Source: Rhynchonema sp. JSB1_4
Lineage: Eukaryota > Nematoda > Chromadorea > Monhysterida > Xyalidae
Direction: 5' to 3'
Assembly (NCBI GenBank): GCA_030248065.1
Contig: JASAMV010005207.1
Span: 40,479 to 104,478 of the forward strand
Length of the DNA: 64,000 bases
How positions within the stretch are numbered: the stretch's first letter is position 1; every line of letters begins with the position of its first letter. The translations under genes and the position numbers were made by a program. Below the pieces are notes generated by a model. The model searched no databases. It saw only the letters and a program-made list of their open reading frames with translations, and had not been told where the DNA came from. Below are positions 1 through 14,100 of this stretch, piece by piece.

Positions 1-2192
1 TTCTTACGCAAGCGCAGAACTTGACATGCAGCACTGGCGCGCACGATTGGGCTGGATTAGTTGGTCATGTGGTAATGCCAAGCCAAAAAGGGTGCCACCC
101 ACTACACATCACACGTCACAGATAATTGCTCTGCCTCTGGTTGCCGTGTTCTCTCCGAAACGATTGCTTTCGCACGCAGTGCAAAAAACTTCACCAATCA
201 CTGTTTGGTTCCTTGATCAACTGCACTTTATGTACTTTTGGAATTGCTTACCGAAAAGCCCAAATACAACGGAGGGGCTCTAATTTCCAAAAAAAAATTA
301 TTATCGTTATTCGGCGAGAGCGTTCTGAGGCCGGTTTCACAATGGATGCGGATGCCGGTTGCGGGTCAGGCATTCTCAGGTGCAGCAGCGGATACAGAAG
401 TCATTTGCTCATGGTTGTGAACAGGGCATCGAGCTTGACTGTAGTTGTCACTTTTGATTTCCATACTTTGTAGAACGGTTTCACGTGCCATAAACTGTAA
501 CACGCACCCGCAATCATTGTGAAACCTGCCTAGATCCGATGTTCTTTTCGATCCATATTACCGAGGCTGCTTTATTCAGGGGGTTCTACGTATTTAGGTT
601 TTAGCGGCAACTTTCGGATATCAGAAGCTTGACATCATTGGTTGACAAACCAACATGACATGACAACCTGGATCTGAAACACATGCATGGGAACCAATGG
701 CATTCGTACCCAAGGTACATTCACTCTGTCTATATCGTGGACTCCTCAAGTTTTTTTAGTTCAGCTTGTACAAGACGCGACGGCAATCCGCTGGTCACCA
801 TGCAGGGAACTGGACCGAAATTAATTGCATGAAATTAGCCCGGAACTGGTTTTTGCCAGCCCGAAGAATTGCAGGCACATTTGAAATCGCAGATTTCTGA
901 GCGTTTCTTGAGCATAATCAATTGCACAAAAGTCAATTTTTAATCATTTTTCTTCACATCAGTTTGGATAAAACGCACATCAGCCGTCCATCACCGACTT
1001 TCTTGTTATGTAGCAAGGCATGATGCAGGCACATTGGATACAGTTATTCAGAGCACAGTACAGTTTCGAATTCGGTAGCACAGAAATACTACAAATTGCG
1101 TCAATTGATTTAGTGATTGAGACATTGTGCAGAATTAATGGCATAATACGATAATGTTCACGTGATCACGATGGCTTTGGCAATGGTGTGCATTGTTTTC
1201 ATGTCGACCAGCCCAGGCCACATGAATCGTTGGATTTTGGTGCACTGTGGGGACGAACCCTGATATCGACAATGACGGTCGGGGTTGAAGTCGGAACATT
1301 CGAATTCCAGTTGATATCTGAAATCATAGAAACCACACATGGGTTTTTAACATTTTATCCTGAAACTACAAGGGCTAAAATATTGAACAAAAATGTTTGA
1401 CGCACAAGAGCCACAAAGATGATGTTGCCATTTGCTCAGGGTTGATCCGACAATGGAAAAGGTTTTTATGGCATAGTAAATTTCGTCATTTATAATGACA
1501 GATTTTTTTGCTGGGGTGTATTGTGCAAGATTGTTGGCCAGACTTCTTCATAGCGAGGAACGCTAAATGTGCATCAATGCCATTAAAAACATTGTTTTTT
1601 TGTACCCAGCGTGATAGTCGGAGAGCAAGACAGTGTGATGCAGGAACATTTGGCCACAATCCAACTTTGAGTACCCCACAACATGATTTGTCTGACTTTG
1701 CAAGCCCAACTGTTTCTAAAGTGGTTGAGACGTGCCGCATACCGTGGCGGTTCTCCGTTGATGCCACATACAAGATGCCAGGCAATGTTGACACAGTCAA
1801 GGATGTAGCGATTGAATCGGTCGCATGTCTTCAACGACGGAAAGTCGAACAGAGCCTTCCAAATTTGCGATGTCACCTGCTGAAAACTTTTTGAAGGTGT
1901 CAAATATCAGAAAAACTTGCAGTTTATATTGAGTTTATGTTCACAACTCGGTGATCGATGCGATCCCATCTGGGCATGCGTAAGTCATGTGACTTTTTGT
2001 ATTGAAGATATTTTGAAATTCACTGATGACAATAATTTTAAACGTCATTCATAAGCCGTCTGGAGGCAACGTTCATACTGGCCGGTTTTGTTTGCATTAG
2101 TAGCATTCGCAACATCCTTGGTTCTCAGATCACCAAGTTTGATATACCGCTCATTCAGACTCGAACCGGGGGAACTATACCTATGCTCGGCA
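1..2192. other. No recognisable gene
   Basis: Only short open frames occur here, with no splice-supported or family-like protein, no tRNA and no obvious terminal-repeat element. One short dispersed motif (GATCACCAAGTTTGAT) is at 2128-2143. The stretch may be downstream flank of the minus-strand gene that ends at 2193. Confidence 0.5.
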
Positions 2193-5100
2193 CTATAACA
2201 ACCCGAATCGCACCTTGGCATTGGTCATGCCGTGCTGTTTCTTCGCCTGCACCAGCATGTACGCGTAAACGGCGGTCTTCAGCTGATTGACATGATGTTC
2301 ATTCGGTGCCGCAGTCATCGGGGTCAGCTCAAGTGTGTCGGCCACTTGTTGTTGTTTGTCGGACACCACTCCACTCACCGAACGGTAGCACAACTGCGAG
2401 GCATTGAGGGTATTTTGCCTTGATGCATCAGACATATCTTCATGTTCCATCCTCAAAAATATATCTGAGAGCTTCTGGGCGCTGATGCTAAATCAGCGGA
2501 CGGATGCGAAAGTTCTTGGTTTTTTGTTTGGATCGCATTTTTCAGTAGTGTTTTAGAATTTTTTTACAGCGTAAAAGTGCTTCCCTGATGGACAACTTTG
2601 CCGATCGAAATTTGTGCGGTAAAACAAATCTATCTAAAAATTCAGGTGTATACCACTCAAGCAAGAATTGACAAAGAACACACCCCACAAATGCAGCAGG
2701 AGCAGCTCAAGCTTCCGCGTCCGCCAAAAGTTGAGGCATCAACCAGCAAGAACCACTCTAATAAGTGTCATGAAGTCATTTATCGAACCAACCACCATGA
2801 CAGTGAACAGTATCTTCATCTGCAGTTCCTCCTGGGATTTGAGTTCACCGAGTTTGTTCAACTCCTTCAGCACCTCACCGCGCTCAACGTGGAACAAATT
2901 GTTGAAATGTTTGACGATTGGCGAGACACGATGACGGCACGGCTCGGCCGGGCTTGCCAAGTCGCCGGATTTGTGCTGATTGGGGCCTGGTGATGTTTCA
3001 AGCGGATAGTCGGGCAGGGGAACGCTGCAAAAATAGGACTTATACATGTGTGCGGGGATTGCGACGTTGAAAGCTACATATACATGTAACCGGAGTTTGA
3101 AGCCATTCTTCTGAAAATGAGAGCAGGCCAGTATTGCGGAATATGGACACAACAACAGTGTTCAGGTTCTTTCTGTGTCACCCTGTAGGTTGACCAATCA
3201 GATCCGATCACCAAGTTTGATGCAGGCCTTGATTTTCCTGCACAGGTTTTCCTGCGAGCAAAAAACTATGTAGCATTGTTCGCACAATGACCACTCAGAA
3301 TTCTTCCTGAGGTAAATCACAGAATGGGCTGCAGTTCACCAGCGTTCTATATAGTTTTTTTCAAAACATTTCTGCCGGTGTCAGGCTAAAAACTGATCGG
3401 GACGAAATATTTTGAAGAAAATATAAGTGGAACGCTGGTGCTGCATCGAGACGCGTGCTTTACCATTCAGGAAATTTTTTGAATGTATATTCACATAGTC
3501 GTTGTGCGACCGGTGACGTTTTGTGTCTAACTTCGTCAGTTTCAACTCTCCATTCGTCTGCATGGCCGACTCGGTGTACATCTTGTCCGTGCCGTTGTAA
3601 CGTTCGTACCTGACACCACCACCGCTGCTTGAATTGTCCGAACCTGCGCGAATACAAATATGTACATAATTGGTGCTATACCTGAGTCGTTCTTGTTCTG
3701 GTAGTGTCCTGATTGTGCGACTATGTATGTATAGGTTGGAGGCAAGGGAGGAACAACTTTTATGAGTTGAGGGCTAAAGAGGCATACAGTGTCTGTGGAG
3801 CCCACTATCACACAGAGCAGTGCACCTGTCGTAGAGTGTAGGGTAGCGCTCCTGAGACCCTCTAAGTATGTATCAAAAGTCATTGAGTGAATGTTGTTGA
3901 ACGATATTTTGGTCCCCAATCTGTCGTCAACCTTCTCCTCACTAACCTTCCATGGTGAATGTTTTTCACTGTAATGTACAGTTACCGCAAATAAGAGGAT
4001 AAACTACATATGCCGGTGGTGCCTGCGAGACAACGTCAATAATTTCTAATTATCGCGTGTTCCATTCACCCACTTCCACTGGGACTGTTCCGTGGTGCAC
4101 CATGGCTCCTCATTATTTCGCCATTACTGTGTGACTGCGCGCGATGCCGGCGTGACTGTTGTTGACTGCTTTTGGTGTAGTAACGGAACATTTTGTCCGT
4201 TGCGCTCGGCGCGTCCGCAGATAAATCTGGAAGAGAGAATACGCAGATTGGTCGGATTCGCAAATATGAAACTTGGTGATCGACTGTGGGCTGCGAAATC
4301 GAATGATTTAATCGGTCCAGTAAAAAGATCGAAATATATGTAGGTACTAAATTTGATACAGTGGTGAGTTGATTACAAATTCCTGCAATGATTACATATT
4401 CAACTTCAAGGTTGTTGACAGCAACCAATGTTGCTCGCACAACGAAAGTCTGCAGACACTTAACGCACCCATGTGCGGTGCGTAGAATATGTTCAGTGCA
4501 CCTGCACACGCAATATAACCAACTTTATAGCTATCATCAGAACCAGTGCACAATACTATGCACTCATGCATCTCAAGTCAGAAAACTGGTTCGGCTATGA
4601 AACATCACAAAGCGCACTGCTACACACGTACCTGTCAAAGAACTGTGTAAGTTGTTCGGCTTGGTGGGTGACTTTGCGTTACGCCGAGCGCGTCGGATTT
4701 GCAGCAAACTGGCAACGGGACCTTTAACAAACATTTTGGGTGGACATAACGATTTGGGCCACTTCATATTTGACTGCGAAACATGCGTATGTGTGCACTG
4801 CTACTGTATGTCCAAACGATCATAATCTCGAAATATATAGTTTCGCGGTGACACTGTCTCTTTTTGGCACGTTGTACAATATAACTATGGTAGAAATGAG
4901 CTGTTTTTTTACTCGTGCCTGATTTTCTCCGCAGAATCATAACCAAGTTTACCTTTCATGGCGTGTAATTTATGTTTTCATCAGTTTCTCACAGAATTAT
5001 GAGAGCATGTGAGGACTTAAGTGGATATTTCAATAACAAGACTACAAAGATATCGCTGAATTGTCGAAAGAGTGATTATAAGGTACCCAGAAATGTAAAC

Positions 5101-8100
5101 AAACGCCGAAAATGTGAACTGGTTAAATAAATATGTGTACCGAAAACCGAACCGTCGCCGTCGCGCTGGTGAAAGTTACACTACGTGCAGTATCATCTGA
5201 GGAATTTGCGCGGAGAAAAAGTGGAACTAATTGTTGTTGAAAGGAGAACAAATTATACTCATTTTTATGTAATCAAGAAAGTACGTATTCTGTGCAATTA
5301 TGTATGAGACCGCATTATTTACAAAATGTAGACACTTTTCGTCAGACCGAAACAAGAAGTCAACTTTCTTCCACAATGGATTTGAATGCAGCAGTACAGT
5401 ACCACTTTTTGCAGCGACTTTATACTTTAGTTAGTGTCATTTGAATTACCCCACATTATTGCGCTGCGGAATGATGTATCTGTGAGTAATGGAAATCTCA
5501 AAGAACTGATGCCAGAGCAATAATATATAGAACCATCGTTTCGATATATGTATCACCGTCTGTAATTTATCGGGCGTTCAGGGAAAACCGATTTGACTAA
5601 TGGTCGGATTGAATTGCATTCGACAAACAAAACCCTTTAAAAAGGTGCATTACCTGTTGGAATGATCAGTCTCCTGTGTATATTTATCCCGCGTATTGAA
5701 AACGGTCGAATAAAAATCAAATTTGACCAAAAAAACTAAAAACCTTATGGTTTCTCGTTGAGAAACTGGGCCAATAATTTTCAGCGCGCGACAAAACGAC
5801 GAATGATGGGATAGACAATATTGACAAAAAGCTCACACAGTCATCAAAGTTGGAGGAAAGCTTTGTTTGTCGACTACAATATGGAAAATTCAGAATATTT
5901 GCGAAGTGCGTTACAAAACACGGTTAACGCAAGTAGTCAAATCACTTCGTCAAACTCGCAACGCAACAGCCCCGAGAAAGAATATGCATAACGTGGCCTC
6001 GTTAGTCTGCTGAAAGCCTGTTCGGTACAGTGAACTAAAGCGTGAGCTGCGCTTATGCACGTGGCATCAATATTCTCAATTTTGTCATTCAACAACAAGC
6101 ACGCAAACGCAAAACGCTGACGGAAAGGAGGTATGGGAAAACTGGATTGGTGTTTTGTCAAACACCCTGTGTCATCACGAGCGTGTAAGATGGTTGTGTG
6201 TGATTACGGGTTCAATAGCCCCAGGGTGGTCTAAACTTGAGCAACTAAAATTGTCAAAATTTCGAGAGACTTTTGGTTTTTGAGCAAAAATCTAACTCGA
6301 ACGTTGCCGCTCACCTGTGACCTTCGGACTGCCTGCTGCTTTTTGGGACAGAAAGGTTTGCAGTTTCAGTGGCTGGTGATTTTGGTATTCGCAGTTCGGG
6401 TCTGAAATACAAGGAGGCGCTCAAATTTGCATATAAACAGCCTTAACACGCATTTTGCACAACAATACGATAAAAAATTAGCACAGCATTATTAATGGAA
6501 AGTAATCTTTGATTCCTTCTTTCTTCTTCGAAAAAGACAGGAAACGTTTTTACTGAGATGGGAGGAAGTACATAAAGTACTGAAATGTTATATGAAGGCA
6601 TGTGAAAAGTGCATTGGGGTGCATTAAAATTGCGCGTGACTTCTGTAATAATCTGACCACCACTTTTTTTTGTCGCCGTGGCCAACAGTTTTAAACCACA
6701 ACATGTGCAAGTCAAAATGCACAGACATAAAAAACAAACGTTTTACACGTTGGTGGGCTACTGGTATGGTAGGTTGCTTGTCAATATCGAAATCGAAAAC
6801 ATGATCATTTCTGGTTTGGGTTTTGCCAGAAAACAGCACGTGCTGCTGTACTGCTCAGTGCTGCGCGTTGACGCAAACATTGGGATCACCACGAGGTACC
6901 TAGTGTTATTTGCGCTCGTATACGTACTAATATTTAAAGTTTCCAGGCATTCTGCATACCTACCAATAGCGCATGACAAATAATCATGCATTTGGGACGT
7001 TATGTGCACGCTAGCACGCATACAAAGTTTATGTTTTATGAAACTGTGAACGTTTGTCTGGCAAAAGGAAATATCGTTTTCACAAAACGTAATACACCCA
7101 CATTCCCTGCCCCTTTTATGTTACTGAACCGTCTTGGCGGTAAGCAGTCATTAGCAGTTTGAAAGTGAAGGTCAGAATTATTCAATTACAGATATTTCTA
7201 TTGCCAACGCGGCTTTTCAATGTCAGTCAGCGCATTTTGGAAATGAATATGGGGTAAGGGAGAGATTAGAAGAAAGAGAAAATCTGTGGTGCTGTAAGCA
7301 CATTTTGTCATGGTGTCATCGCACTCTCAGCAGGCGCTTGTGTACAGTTTTTATATCATACAAGTCTGAAGTTGATTTTGGTTGTGAAGATTACTGTACC
7401 AAGCAGACAGCCATTTTGTGCAACCAGTAAACTCATCATACAGCGAAGCTATTGTCACAGTAGTGTACACTACTTTCGCCTTGAACAACAAAATAGTACA
7501 AGAGTGGGTACAACATCACATTGGCGGCAAACGCTATGCGAAGGATCTCGCCACGAAGTAACTTTATGCCGGGCAGACTCCACAGCTGATGAACACAATT
7601 GGCAATTCAGTGGAAACTAAAAAAATCGTATATATGTTGAAATGCAGGCTACGGCTTTGAGTGTGAGTTGGATGCATGCTGCTGCCTGCATCATGAGCGA
7701 AATTGTGCGCGATCATAATCCAACGCCGGGCGTATGGTGGCGACGCTTTCAGGTTGAAATAAATCATGAGTAATAAAATATGCAATTTTTAATGTCACGC
7801 CCGAATTTTAATAAATTCTGACCGTGTGACTAAACGTGGGATTAGAGGGGACACATAAGTGGATTACACGCGCAAGTAAAAAATTGGCATGTTTCGTGTG
7901 TGTCCTCCCCAGTGTGCTCACGATACGCCTATTCAGGCAAGTGTTCAAACATAGCCATGTCGAAACAGGCTTGTGGAACCACCTAGTGGGTACTGCTGTC
8001 TCTAATTTCAGCAAGCATGAGATGAGTACCAAGACAATGACCTTTACAATGATTGAACATGTGGCGTTAGGCAGATCCCTGATATTCTGTATATTCAAAA

Positions 8101-11100
8101 AAGTCACGAGACCAAGACAACCCCAATCAGATGACCAAGTTTAATGCCAGAGTCAAAATGTCCCAATCCCACACTCCACCAACCGCAGTCATCACTAGTA
8201 GAGTCGCCCATGCCCGAATCCTCGTGATGTTTCACAATCCGATCATTGTTGTTGGCATTTTGTTGATCCCCATCGTTTGACTCGGTTGTGGTCGATGGCG
8301 AATCCATGGCGAGATAGTTGGGCGTGACAAAGGACAGCACGTGCTCGCAAGCCAATTGCACACGCAGCAGGAGACGCGCGATAATGGGGTTGTCGTCTGC
8401 ATTAAGCAATTTGTTATGTTCATGTGTTGTAGCATGGCAAACATATGCATAGAACTTAGCCCGCTGTCGCTACACCCATCTGAGCCGGAAATCTTCACAT
8501 AGAAACGTCAACCACCCAGCTGACCTTGCCGCCTGTGTGTATTACAAATATAACAAAATCGATGATGCTGAGACATACCTCAAATGTAGCCGTATGCCAA
8601 AGCCTGCGCTTACGCAGAAATCAATGTAACAAACTCAGCACACACAAAACTGACCATACCGACCTCCCTGGAACCACGATTTGACAGCTGCGTATTCACT
8701 CAAAGTCAGTTGATCGTTAACAATTCGCTTCTGCAACTGTCTCTCCAACGATGTCAATTTGGTGTTGTGCACCGCTTTGCCAACCAAACTGGCAAATGTT
8801 TCATTGCGATCCAGGCGATAGCGAATCTCGTTCTCGTGCACGCCCAGCAGACGTTGATGCGATGTGGCTGACGCAGCCTCTGGGTTGTTCGTCACTCTCC
8901 GGTAAATTATTAGTGATTTTCACATATGTATATGTAAAAATTTCACATAACATTTGTGTTCATGTGCAATGTAGCAAATGTTACATTTGAAGAATACTGG
9001 CGCCGTTACGAATTGTGCCGGTGTTATTTTATCTTGCCCGTTTCAACTTGTTTTCACAAGTGGTCTGCAAGGTCGCCATCCATCAGGGTTAAGGTCACCA
9101 TTTATTCAAAAAATTGTGTTTCGTACATTCAAATTCAAATTTTATTCAAACATGTTACATAGGCGTTTCCCTGAAACTTCAGAGCTGAACGCAAGCTCCT
9201 GAAAATCTGACTGCTGGGTTAGTTGTCCGTCGAAGGTGTCGATGCAAGAAAGCGGGTTGTGAGCAGCAACATTCAGAATTTACGAAACCATCATTGGAAA
9301 CATCGTTCGAAAGAATGGCATTTTTTTAGAAATGGCTACCTTTACTTTTCTGATCGCCAGCTGTCATGCCCTGATATCGTCGTTTCGAATCGGTCATCCG
9401 TTGCACCTGATGGCATACTTTCTTCATTTGATCCAGCTGGGCCTCGAGCTCCACACGAACAGCGTCGCTCAGGAATGTCATATCATCGCCATCGTTAATT
9501 AGACCCTGGATATACGTTTGGGTGTGGCACTTTTTTCAAAATATAAACGAAACTTTTTTCATATCACCATTGCCGTGACGCTTGGCGATATGAGGAGCGG
9601 TCCTGTTCGGATTTGGTTACACGAATTTATTACTGAGACTAATACCCCTTATTTCGAAAAGCGCAGGAGTTTACTTTTGGTCTGAGTGTAACTTTTACGC
9701 TGGTCGAAACAGTGTTGTTACTGTATCACTGATACAAAAGGGGAGTTTATATGGATGAATTAGCAAGTTTTCCAGATGATTTGCGCGACTATCGAAACTT
9801 TTATTGGTAACTTTGGCAAACCAAGACAAGTCAACCAACCTGCAGCCCCATTCCCTCCAGACATTGTGCCAAACTGTTCCGATGTTGTCTGAGTGACAGA
9901 AACAAATGCGAATGGGTGACGTGAATGCTGGTGATTACAGCCCGCAGGTTGTTCGCGTAGATTTGCTGAATGATGTTTCAATGCAATAAAATATCGAGGC
10001 AAAAGCGTGCAATCAACGGCGAAAAAACCGCAGGCGAGAAAAACAACGGGTAAAGAGACAGCACAGTGTAAATTTAGCCGTACCGAGTAAGTAGTAGTGG
10101 GTCAAATTGGGTTTTGTTACAAGTAGAGCAGTTGTTTTTTCTCCGCTGTTGTTTTAATCGCTTGTAAAAATTCTATTCTATACAAAATGGTCAACATTTC
10201 CCACAGAGCAGATAGAGCACCTTCTGAACATCGGGCACTGGGCTTGTGGCCAGCCATTTCACCAATCGCATCAACACTTCATCAGCAGGGATGTAGCGTG
10301 TCACTGTGTCCAGCTGACATTCGCACAACACCGTCAACACCGGCAAGGACTCCGGCATATTGTCAAGTAGTTGAATCACCGGTACACGGTCGAGGAACGA
10401 TAGCACGAATGTCTCCTCCTGTGAAAGGCAACGGATTGACTTTGCGGGCAACGCAGATAGGTACAAAACTACTCTGAAAAGTAACCACTCTCCAAAAAGC
10501 AGACAACTTTCTATTTTTTACTAAATTGCAGCGGGATTGTTTACGAAATTGAACAAAATTAGTGGTATATGTTCGAAAAGGTGTAAACGTCAGTTGGGCG
10601 TAAAGGTCGGTCATCGGTGTAAGCTCGGTGTAAACATGAAACATTGCCTGCTGTTAACGTGGAATGTTTATACCGAGCTTATACCGACCGAGCTTACGTC
10701 GACCTTTCGTTTACACCGTTTCGAAAACTCCACCCTATGTGTGCTTTTTTCAGAACATTTCCGAGAGAGTGCATCATCGCTCACCTTGAAGTGCAGTTTC
10801 TGCTTGAGAGTCTCGGCCAGCGCGTTGTAGTGGTTGTTGGGTTCGCCAAGTTGATGTACAAGACTGTTATTGGATGTTGATGAAACATCAGCTGGCTGGA
10901 CATTGCCGACCGACGACGACGGTGAGTTGGCGTATTGGACCGACATCACTTGTGGAATGCTGCAAGGGCACGTTCGAGGCAAATGTAGGGTGATATTTTC
11001 GAAACGGTGTAAAGGTCAGTTGGGTGTAACGTGTAAAGGTCGGTGGAAAGCTCGGTCGACAGCTCAGTGTGATAGACCTCGGTGTAAACTTGAAACATTC

Positions 11101-14100
11101 CACGTTAATAACAGGCAATGTTTCACTTTTACACCGAGCTACGCCGACCGAGCTTTCAACCGAACTTTATACACCGACCTTTACGCCCAACTGACCTTTA
11201 CACCGTTTCGAAAATTCCACCCGTACAGTCCACTCCACATAATATGACGAACAACTTTATGTGGTGAACGAACAGTTTGCGCTCCAAACCGCACACTGGA
11301 GGAGATAACTGCCTCGAAAACACAAATTCTTGTCCTGCTTGTCAATGAAAGAATGAGGCCGGATCGTGGCTGAACTGACTGACACAGAAATGCGAGAGAG
11401 AACTGGGTGGTTAACGACGTCAATCGTTGGAGCAGAATTAATGTTTGGAGCGAACAAAGAAAATTCACTACTTCGATGTAAGACAAATAGCTCATTTTTC
11501 AGACCCAATTTTAGACGATATAGAGAATGACTGGCAAAACGTGCTTTATTCTCTTCTACGTGTTAACGGGGAACACAAGCGAGAAATCCATTCGATCAAA
11601 GCAAACGAATTTAGATGCTGAGCTGTCAATACTACTGAGCACTGCTCTGGTTGTCACATTATGAGCAGAAAATAATCCATCGCCGTTTAGTCAGTTGCAG
11701 GGATTCAAAGTTTGTAGTTTTTTTTTCAAGCGAAGCTGAACGTGCCTGACAAAATCGCGATTAATTCGATGCAATGCAAAATCAAAACTTTAAGAAAGAC
11801 AGGGCTAAACGTTCGGCAAAGCGACACAATCGCACGCAACAGCACGCGCATCTCATTGGCCTGACCTGAGTCAGGAAAAAAGAAAAAAACGAAACAAATG
11901 CGCACAGATAACCGAAGCAGAAAAGCTGTTCAAAATATGCAGAAAAACAATGCTGAAGAAATCAGTGTCTAATATATTACGTTTGGGATAAGACGTTTTT
12001 CGAGGTGTCGAAAAACAATGGGACAAAACGGGACGTGCGTCCACGTTCTTTGAGATGAACTCAGAATTTTTATTCGATTGAGTCAGTGATTCTGATGTTG
12101 CGCATTTGGGTGCTGCAGCCTTGCAGGACGTTTCAAGTGCACACGCTTTGCAGTATGCTGTTCAGCGTAACATCAGCAAGCCAAGTAAGGTATCACTCAC
12201 TTGTTTGCCTAAATCGGTGCCTGAAACCTCACTGTCACTGTGATACCCGAGGTTTTTAAATTGGCAAAAGGAATAATCCGTGCGGGTGCGTGTGACAAAT
12301 CAAACAGAACACCATCACTTCGAAGGTGAAGATACACGTGTGTACCACATCTGTACAAGTATTTTACTCAGCTCCATTTTACAAACGACTTCGATCCCAT
12401 TTGAAAATCTTCAAAAACATCGGGTCCCCTTTGCGGAATTGCGGGGATAACTAAACGTGCCACACCCGAAACGAAAGAAGATATCGAGAAATGTGTGTAG
12501 AAGATTGTTTGTTTGTATATGTAGAAGATTGTTTGTAAGTCAAGACAAGCAAAGGTGTGAAAATGACGCGCGTGCGCATGCAAAATGACCTTATAAATCT
12601 GTAAGTGCGCTGTCAAACCACAGCCGAACACCGTATAATTTCGCGCAGACAATACACCATGCCGCGGGTCTATTGGATCATCCTATTGAAGGGACAAATC
12701 AATGTGAGACTCTCAGCGAGTATTGTTTTGTTTTTGCCGCTGTTGGACGGGAACTCAACATGTACATATTAATGGTAACCTATGTACAGTATGTATGTAT
12801 GTAGTGTAACCATGTTTATTTATGCAGGACTTTACTCAACCTGGTGATCGATCCAGTCCGGTTAGGTCACCAAGACCGATTTCTATATACAGTGCCCGAA
12901 AGTGCCTGGCTGGTTGATGTTACACTATGCGTGGACTGAGTCGGACCAAAAACGACCGATCCGATTGTAAACATTGCGTGCGAGTGTCATAAGAATGTCA
13001 AGCAACACGCGTCGAGAAAATGTTGAACCCATTTTCTGGTTCGAGGGCAATGGGGCTAAATTGGGGAAAGTCTCAGCCGAGAGATTTCTGCATGAATCAG
13101 ATTTTCTGAACTAAAATTAGATGCGATATCACATAAACCCAAAGGACAGCATGACGCCGCAAATGATCCATCATGAAAATGTTGGCTGCAGACACAGACT
13201 ATGCCGATCTATGAATGATATTTTTTTGACTTCGAAACATGCATGCATATACTCGGAGCCAAATTATTCTTTGGAAAACCGCATTCGAAACACAACGTCA
13301 CGTGGACACTAATATCTTAAACTTTGTCTGACACTTACAGCAACAACTGTCGTTCAATCGTTGTTAGTCCATGTAGCACAGAATCAGCTGTGGCATCGGC
13401 AGCACCGAAAACGTTGTTGGTATTTGTGCCTCCGATTGACTGATTGACGATTTTCGGTACCGGTCGTTTCACGGAGACACCACTGTTGTTATTATTTTTA
13501 TTTGTTGGATTTCGATTTGAGGTTGACAACGTACTATCGCCACGGGTCATTATCTGCGACGGCGGCGGGTCAGCGCAATCATAATTGCAATCATCCGTTA
13601 TTTTGAGCGGTTTGTATCGCTCGTCCGGCCACCACCCGAGGTCACAGTCGGAGGTGGCATTCGTATTTGATGATTTTGATTTGATTGTGGTGCTGCTGTT
13701 GCTGCTACTGCAGATGAATCGCCATGCCGTACTGAGATCGCCTTGCGACATTCTGTGTGTGCGTGTGTGTGTGCCCAGGAGGCAAAATAATTGCGACAGT
13801 TTTAGATCGGGATTTCAATTAGGATTACATAGTTTTTGGGAATGAGAGAATTTCGATTGCGCCTGAGGTCGTTTTTCGCTCTCTGTTGCGCAAAGTTTCC
13901 TGCAAGATCAGGGAGAATGCTGAGATTTCTGACCAAGAAATCATAAATCATCGTACGTTTTTAAGGTGCAACGACGTTGTTTTGTTATTCAGAGGGGCCG
14001 AAAACAACAAAATCCAATTACACTTTTATTACAACATGATTAATTCTGGCGCTTATCACTTACGCGGTGGGATGTTCTAACGTAATAGATGTGCCTCGAT

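Noticed and set aside
9760..10002. A minus-strand segment as an extra exon of the unrecognised gene
   Set aside because: It has plausible acceptor and donor sites, but including it breaks the reading frame into the next exon, while skipping it keeps the frame.
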